11,131 nt of DNA from Myxococcales bacterium (GTDB lineage: Bacteria > Myxococcota_A > Bradymonadia > Bradymonadales > Bradymonadaceae): positions 1 to 11,131 of the forward strand of contig SKMT01000212.1 in assembly GCA_007120915.1 (NCBI GenBank). Reading direction: 5' to 3'. This document shows, in pieces, positions 6,758 through 11,131 of this stretch. How positions within the stretch are numbered: the stretch's first letter is position 1; every line of letters begins with the position of its first letter. The notes below the pieces were generated by a model. That model saw only the letters and a list, made by a program, of their open reading frames with translations. It searched no databases and was not told the origin of the DNA. The position numbers and the translations under genes are program-made.

Positions 6758-8596
6758 ATCATCGAACTGGGCACGGTGCTGTTGGCGACAGCACTGACGT
6801 TCGAGATGGTGCTGGTGATGGTGATCCTGGCCGCCACGGTGGTGATGTTCGTCACCGAAGTGGTGCGCATCGACGTCACCGCCATTCTGGTGCTCGTCGT
6901 CATCGGTATAACCGGCCTGATCGAAGCCGAGGAAGTACTCACCGGGTTTTCGTCCAACGCGGTGGTCGCCATCATCGCGGTGATGATTCTGGGCGAGGCG
7001 CTCGACCGGGTGGGATTGATGCGCCGGGTCGCCACGGTGCTCCTCGATCTGGGAGGCAAGAGCGAACAGAGAATCGGCTCCCTTCTGTCGGGCACCGCCG
7101 CCGCCATCAGCGGATTCATCCAGAACGTGGGAGTGGCTGCACTGTTCTTACCGGTGACCGAGCGGCTGGCGATCCGCACTCAAACCCCGGCATCTCGGCT
7201 GCTGATGCCGATGGGGTTTGCCGCCCTCGCCGGCGGAAGCATCACCCTGGTGGCGTCGGGCTCGATGATTCTTCTCAATGATCTTCTGGAGGCATCAGCG
7301 GCCACGCTGGACATCGAAATCGAGCCCTTTGGCCTCTTTTCTCCGGCCCCGGTCGGCATTGCCCTGGCCGTCGCCGGGGTGGCGCTGTTCGCGCTGTTCG
7401 GCAAAAAGTTGTTGCCTGCCGTCGACCCAAAACGGGATCCCCGCCTGGCGATGGCAGAAGTGGCAAAGCGCTACGGGCTCGACCGCACCATCAAACCCTA
7501 CATGGTACCGAAAACAAGTCCCCTGGTGGGCCGGCGCATCGGCGACATCGAAGCCGAACCGAGGGACGTTCTACTGGTGGCCATCCACGACGGCGAGGGG
7601 ATGACGGTGGCCCCGGACAGAGACTATCAGGTGCGCGCCGGCATGGTGGTGGGGCTGGTCGGCCCTGATGACGCCCTCGAACAATTCGTCGACGAATTTG
7701 GGCTCAGAGACGTCGAAGGAGACCCCTTCGCCCTGCTACACGACCCGGAGCACGCCGGGCTCGCCGAGGTGGTCGTCCGACCCGGCAGCGACGCGGTGGG
7801 TACCACGGTGGGACAACTTCGATTTCGTGACGACTTCGGGGTGAACGTGCTGGCTGTCTTCCGCCGCGGAGCTATCTTCATGGAAGACCTGCGCGACGAG
7901 CGACTCGCCGCCGGTGATGTGCTGGTCTTGTTCGCTCCCTGGCGGCGGGTGGGCCACCTGACCCGAGAAGAGTCCTTCGTCCCCCTGTCGGACTACCCCA
8001 CCGAACCTCCACGCACCCACAAGCAGTGGTGGGCCATCGGCGCATTTGCCCTGGCAATGGGGCTGGTCATATTTACGGATCTGCAGCTTGCAGTGGCACT
8101 GCTGGTGGGCGTGGTGGTGATTCTGTTTTCCCGCACCTTAAGCCCTAACGAGGCCTACCGGTCGGTCTCCTGGAAAACGGTGTTCTTGCTCGCCGGGCTT
8201 ATCCCGCTGGGCCAGGCCGTCGAACAGACCGGCACTGCCGCCTGGATCGCCGAATTGGTCGTGGGAGCGACGCAGGGTCTGCCGCTGTGGGGGATCCAGT
8301 TGACCATTGCCGTGCTGACCACGGCATTCACGCTGACGATCTCAAACGTCGGCGCCGCCGTGTTGCTGATCCCTTTGGCCACCAACGTCGCCGTCGGGGT
8401 CGATGCCGACCCGGCCCAGTTCGGCATGCTGGTCGCCATTGCAGCGTCCAATTCGTTTCTGATTCCCACCCACCAGGTCAACGCACTACTAATGGGGCCC
8501 GGGGGCTACGACGTGACCGATTTTCTGCGCGCCGGCGCCGCAATGTCGGTGGTGTATCTGGCAGTGCTGGTGGTGACGATAAATCTCTTCGTCTGA
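6755..8596 (+). CDS. SLC13/DASS-type permease with two RCK_C domains (first of tandem pair)
   Basis: A 613-residue inner-membrane transporter of the divalent-anion/Na+ symporter type. The N-terminal membrane half spans about 5-218, with helices and hairpin regions near 8-34, 40-58, 105-134, 148-178 and 195-218. The cytoplasmic insert carries two RCK_C (TrkA_C) domains, about 245-315 and 336-405. The C-terminal half spans about 425-612. The two inverted-repeat substrate motifs are FIQNVGV (121-127) and TISNVGA (528-534), each near the usual SN(T) position, with a GGS element at 160-162. Members with this layout are often sulfate transporters, but the substrate is not readable here. RCK_C domains usually bind small ligands and regulate transport. 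The gene is followed after 100 bp by a same-strand paralogue, probably in one transcript. The GTG at 6755 is preferred over the GTG at 6743. Confidence 0.9.
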   Translation: MIIELGTVLLATALTFEMVLVMVILAATVVMFVTEVVRIDVTAILVLVVIGITGLIEAEEVLTGFSSNAVVAIIAVMILGEALDRVGLMRRVATVLLDLGGKSEQRIGSLLSGTAAAISGFIQNVGVAALFLPVTERLAIRTQTPASRLLMPMGFAALAGGSITLVASGSMILLNDLLEASAATLDIEIEPFGLFSPAPVGIALAVAGVALFALFGKKLLPAVDPKRDPRLAMAEVAKRYGLDRTIKPYMVPKTSPLVGRRIGDIEAEPRDVLLVAIHDGEGMTVAPDRDYQVRAGMVVGLVGPDDALEQFVDEFGLRDVEGDPFALLHDPEHAGLAEVVVRPGSDAVGTTVGQLRFRDDFGVNVLAVFRRGAIFMEDLRDERLAAGDVLVLFAPWRRVGHLTREESFVPLSDYPTEPPRTHKQWWAIGAFALAMGLVIFTDLQLAVALLVGVVVILFSRTLSPNEAYRSVSWKTVFLLAGLIPLGQAVEQTGTAAWIAELVVGATQGLPLWGIQLTIAVLTTAFTLTISNVGAAVLLIPLATNVAVGVDADPAQFGMLVAIAASNSFLIPTHQVNALLMGPGGYDVTDFLRAGAAMSVVYLAVLVVTINLFV

Positions 8597-8597
8597 C

Positions 8598-8635
8598 CGG
8601 TGGTCGGTGGTCGGTGGTCGGTGGTCGGTGGTCGG
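8598..8635 (+). repeat. Tandem 7-bp repeat CGGTGGT, five copies plus CGG
   Basis: Five exact CGGTGGT units at 8598, 8605, 8612, 8619 and 8626 are followed by a partial CGG. The array starts one base after the first permease's stop codon and fills over a third of the 100-bp gap before the second. It is a G-rich simple repeat liable to slippage, so copy number may vary between isolates. Confidence 0.95.
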
Positions 8636-8696
8636 AGAAGTAACGGGAAACCGAGAGAGCTGAATCATCCGAATCAATTGACCTTCAGGGGGGGCG

Positions 8697-10478
8697 GTGA
8701 CCATCGAGCTGGGCATTGTGCTGGGCCTGACACTGCTGGCATTGGTGTTATTCGTCACCGATGCGCTGCCGGTGGAACTGGTGGCGATCATCGTGCTGTC
8801 ACTGCTGTTTATCACCGGAATCCTCACCGCCGAGGAGGGGCTGGCCGGGTTTAGCAACGAGGCGACAGTGGCCATCGGGGCGATGTTCGTGCTCAGCGAG
8901 GGGCTGCGTCAGACCGGGGCACTCGATACGGTCACCGCCAGATTAAGCGGTGTGTTTCGCCACAATTTCCGGCTCGGACTGCTGGTAATGATGGTTGGGG
9001 CTGCCATCATTTCCGCATTTATCAATAACGTCGCCGTCGTGGCGGTGATGCTGCCGGTGGTGCTGGCGATGTCCAGAAGACTCGACGTCAACCCCACCTG
9101 CCTTCTGATACCGCTGTCTTTTGCGGCGATGTTCGGCGGCAGCATGACCCTGATCGGCACCTCCTCGACACTTCTGGTCAGCGGATTAATTCACGACCAG
9201 GGCATGGAGCCGATCGGTATGTTCGAGGTTACTCCACTTGGGCTGGCACTATTCGCGGTGGGAATCACCTATCTGATGACCATCGGCCAGCGCCTGCTTC
9301 CCGACCGGCCGGTTCAAGATGAATGGAAGCAACAATACGACCGCCCCGAATACCGGGCTCAACTCGAACTCCTTCCCGGTCACGATGCCATCGGGATACC
9401 TGCTGACCAGTTTCTGGGTGCCGAAGATGATCTTGAGGTCATCGGAGTGTTCCGCGACGGCCGTGCACTGCCTGATCCGCTTCAGGAGGTTGAGCTTCGA
9501 GCTCACGATGTGCTGCGCGTTGCAACGTCAGCACGGATCGTCGGCAAAATGGATCGCCATCGTCAGGTGAAGGTGGTCCCACTGAAAACCATCGTTCATG
9601 AAGACTCGCGCTACGACCTGGAGGAATTGGAGTTGTTTCAGGTCGTCATCGCACCCAACTCTCGGATGGTCGGCAAGACGCTTCGCGAGGCTCGATTCGA
9701 TGCCCACCACCCGGCGCTGGTCGTGGCGTTACGCCGCGCCGGTGAGGTGATGGTCGATGACCTGTTGGATGTAGAGTTGCGTGGCGGGGATGTACTGCTT
9801 CTGGAAGCTCCCGAACGCGAACTGCGAAGGCTGGGCCAGAGCGAAGAATTCCTCGTCGCCTCCGAAGTCCCCGCCGAAAAGTTCAAGCCCCGGCTTCTGC
9901 TGCCGGTGCTCGCTGTGTTCGCCGCCATCGTCGCGCTTGCTGCACTGGGGGTGTTGCCCATCGTCAAGCTGGCAGTAGCCGGGGCAGCAGCGATGATTCT
10001 GTTCGGGGCGCTCACCGTCCAGGACGCCTATCGCGCCATCGACTGGCAGGTGATCTTTCTACTCGGCGGGTTCATTCCCCTGGGCACAGCCCTCGAAAAA
10101 GTCGGCGCCATCGACATTGCCGCCCACGGTATCGCCGGATGGCTTGGCGTGTACGGACCACTGGCCGTGCTCGCCGGCTTCTACTTCACCACAACCTTCT
10201 TCAGCGATCTGATCTCGAACCAGGCCACCGCCGTATTGCTGACACCGGTGGCCATTTCCACCGCAGTGTCACTGGGTGTGGACCCCCGGCCCTTCGTCAT
10301 TGCCATCGCCTTTGCCGCAGCCAACAGCTTCGGATCGCCCATCGGCTACCACACCAATGTGATGATCTACGGCGCCGGCAACTACAAATACCTCGATTTC
10401 GTGAAGGTTGGGGTACCACTGAATCTACTATTTCTGGGCACCGCCGTGATCGTGCTGCCCATGATCTGGAGTTTCTAA
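8697..10478 (+). CDS. SLC13/DASS-type permease with two RCK_C domains (second of tandem pair)
   Basis: A 593-residue inner-membrane transporter with the same layout as its upstream neighbour: membrane half about 5-197, RCK_C domains about 218-285 and 312-380, membrane half about 400-590. Substrate-site motifs are FINNVAV (108-114), a GGSMTLIGTSS segment (148-157) and LISNQAT (505-511), closer to the typical SNN/SNQ forms than in the first permease. The later ANSFGSPIG motif (542-550) is also family-typical. Function is probably sodium- or proton-coupled import of an inorganic anion such as sulfate, inferred from architecture only. The GTG at 8697 follows a run of seven Gs, which serves as the ribosome binding site. 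The paralogues differ enough in sequence to be an old duplication and may differ in substrate. No clear intrinsic terminator follows. Confidence 0.91.
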   Translation: MTIELGIVLGLTLLALVLFVTDALPVELVAIIVLSLLFITGILTAEEGLAGFSNEATVAIGAMFVLSEGLRQTGALDTVTARLSGVFRHNFRLGLLVMMVGAAIISAFINNVAVVAVMLPVVLAMSRRLDVNPTCLLIPLSFAAMFGGSMTLIGTSSTLLVSGLIHDQGMEPIGMFEVTPLGLALFAVGITYLMTIGQRLLPDRPVQDEWKQQYDRPEYRAQLELLPGHDAIGIPADQFLGAEDDLEVIGVFRDGRALPDPLQEVELRAHDVLRVATSARIVGKMDRHRQVKVVPLKTIVHEDSRYDLEELELFQVVIAPNSRMVGKTLREARFDAHHPALVVALRRAGEVMVDDLLDVELRGGDVLLLEAPERELRRLGQSEEFLVASEVPAEKFKPRLLLPVLAVFAAIVALAALGVLPIVKLAVAGAAAMILFGALTVQDAYRAIDWQVIFLLGGFIPLGTALEKVGAIDIAAHGIAGWLGVYGPLAVLAGFYFTTTFFSDLISNQATAVLLTPVAISTAVSLGVDPRPFVIAIAFAAANSFGSPIGYHTNVMIYGAGNYKYLDFVKVGVPLNLLFLGTAVIVLPMIWSF

Positions 10479-10507
10479 GCCGACCAGCGGACATTCTACT
10501 TCGCTGC

Positions 10508-10519
10508 GTGTTGCAACAC
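10508..10519. repeat. 12-bp perfect palindrome GTGTTGCAACAC
   Basis: A perfect dyad 30 bp after the second permease's stop. There is no T tract after it, so it is not a classical terminator; a regulator site or weak hairpin is possible. Confidence 0.5.
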
Positions 10520-10530
10520 TGTTGGACAAT

Positions 10531-10576
10531 TTCCAGCCTGGCCCAGACGCGGATTCCAGCCTGGCCCAGACGCGGA
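10531..10576 (+). repeat. Exact 23-bp tandem duplication
   Basis: Bases 10531-10553 and 10554-10576 are identical (TTCCAGCCTGGCC followed by CAGACGCGGA) and directly abut. Two copies are too few for a CRISPR array, and there is no spacer. Confidence 0.95.
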
Positions 10577-10633
10577 ACATTTACCCAAAACGATCAAAAA
10601 CCCACGGAATGGGTGGGCGGAGGAAGCAGAGAG

Positions 10634-10693
10634 AAGTGTGTTGTTTTACAGCAGCGACGAAAGCAGAAAAGTGCGTCGTTTTACAGCAGCGAC
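10634..10693 (+). repeat. Direct repeat, 35-bp period, 23 of 25 bases identical
   Basis: Bases 10634-10658 and 10669-10693 match at 23 of 25 positions. The core GTTTTACAGCAGCGAC is identical in both. A reverse-complement copy of 13 bases of the core (ACAGCAGCGACGA) lies at 10752-10764, so either direct copy could pair with it in RNA. Confidence 0.85.
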
Positions 10694-11060
10694 AACATGA
10701 TCGTTTTGCGAATTTTTAATTTCTGTTCATATTGCGATCATTATTTACTCGTCGTCGCTGCTGTCGTTGTCGTTCGTCTGCGTGCGTTGCGTCGTCGTCT
10801 CATCCATGCGCTGCGTCGTCGCCTCCTCTGAGTCGGCGATAAAGTAAAGAAAAAGCCGAGTTTTTGTGGCAACCCTTCGATTGGCCTGGAAGCGCCGATC
10901 CATCGCCGTACCACCGATGACAATGAACCGACTCGGCATCCTCGCCCCTTGCTTTGACCACACAGCCTGCTCGGAGTTGTGGAGCGTACCCTGTTTTTGG
11001 CGGCCGTTTGAGGAACTCGGTAAAACCATTGGTTCCCCTCCACGATCGTCCCGCCTTGCC

Positions 11061-11112
11061 GGGGACGTAGTTGCAGCCCAAATCGTACAGGTCTTACGCG
11101 AACTACGCCCCC
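11061..11112 (-). other. Candidate structured RNA stem-loop
   Basis: Bases 11061-11072 and 11101-11112 pair along 12 positions with a 28-base loop. On the plus strand one position is an A-C mismatch. On the minus strand the same position is a G-U wobble, so all 12 pairs form in minus-strand RNA (GGGGGCGTAGTT with AACTACGTCCCC). This asymmetry hints at a minus-strand transcript. I do not recognise an RNA family. Confidence 0.3.
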
Positions 11113-11131
11113 CAAACCCGTAGCCGACAGC

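Larger units (their letters stand above)
10479..11131. other. 653-bp region without a supportable gene
   Basis: Downstream of the second permease the coding signal stops. The stretch contains short direct and inverted repeats, a lower-GC segment near 10700-10750, a trinucleotide-like tract (10748-10818, rich in GTC/GTT, with an imperfect 24-bp repeat), and a stem-loop near the right edge. Short open frames exist on both strands but none shows a recognisable domain or a convincing start. It could be an intergenic RNA locus, a decayed element, or the upstream region of a gene beyond the edge. Confidence 0.6.

Noticed and set aside
6755..10478. Possible potassium transport (TrkA) proteins because of the RCK_C domains.
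   Set aside because: The RCK_C domains are inserts between two SLC13-type membrane halves, and no NAD-binding TrkA_N domain is present.
10531..10693. CRISPR-like repeats.
   Set aside because: Only two copies of each unit, either directly abutting or with non-uniform flanks, and no cas genes nearby.
10745..10939. Minus-strand frame of 64 codons starting MPSRFIVIGG and ending in an acidic SSDDE tail.
   Set aside because: A purine-rich sequence precedes the ATG and the ending looks protein-like, but the second half is simply the trinucleotide-like repeat translated (ETTTQR-type units) and no family is recognised. Too weak to call.
10866..11123. Plus-strand frame of 85 codons from a GTG.
   Set aside because: No good ribosome binding site, no recognised domain, and unusual composition; it also overlaps the structured element at 11061-11112.

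Overview
This window reads as GC-rich bacterial chromosome. The coding style is Gram-negative: Shine-Dalgarno sites such as GGAGG and GAGGAG, GTG starts beside ATG, a periplasmic CHASE sensor kinase, and one Hanks-type Ser/Thr kinase. A deltaproteobacterial, Myxococcota or Bradymonadota-like host is a reasonable guess, because kinase fusions and two-component hybrids are common there, but nothing in the window fixes the taxon.

Left two thirds (1-6410, all minus strand). Four genes lie head to tail and could form one operon, read right to left. First comes a cytoplasmic protein joining a complete Ser/Thr protein kinase to a di-iron ODP-type metallo-beta-lactamase-fold domain (4266-6410). Next is a stand-alone paralogue of that ODP domain (2948-4120), then a classical short-chain dehydrogenase/reductase (2147-2902), then a CHASE-domain hybrid histidine kinase (2012 to beyond base 1, receiver cut by the window edge). 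A perfect 19-bp inverted repeat followed by a terminator-like hairpin separates the first two genes. Both ODP domains keep the ligand spacing of flavodiiron proteins but read HxDxD instead of HxExD and have no flavodoxin domain. Known ODP proteins are oxygen and iron sensors, so the most economical reading is a redox or oxygen-responsive signalling locus with a Ser/Thr kinase output, a free ODP partner, an oxidoreductase and a two-component sensor. The biochemical link between them is inference.

Middle (6411-6754). A 344-bp divergent gap holds no gene but is rich in small dyad symmetries, some of which may be operators or leader-RNA hairpins.

Right third (6755-10478, plus strand). Two paralogous SLC13/DASS-type permeases, each with two RCK_C (TrkA_C) domains between its membrane halves, lie in tandem. 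They are separated by 100 bp containing five copies of a 7-bp repeat. They are probably anion importers (sulfate is the commonest substrate of this architecture), substrate unproven.

Right end (10479-11131). This 653-bp stretch has no gene I can support. It contains a 23-bp exact tandem duplication, a 35-bp-period repeat with a further inverted copy, a palindrome, a trinucleotide-like low-complexity tract, and a 12-bp stem-loop that pairs completely only when read as minus-strand RNA.
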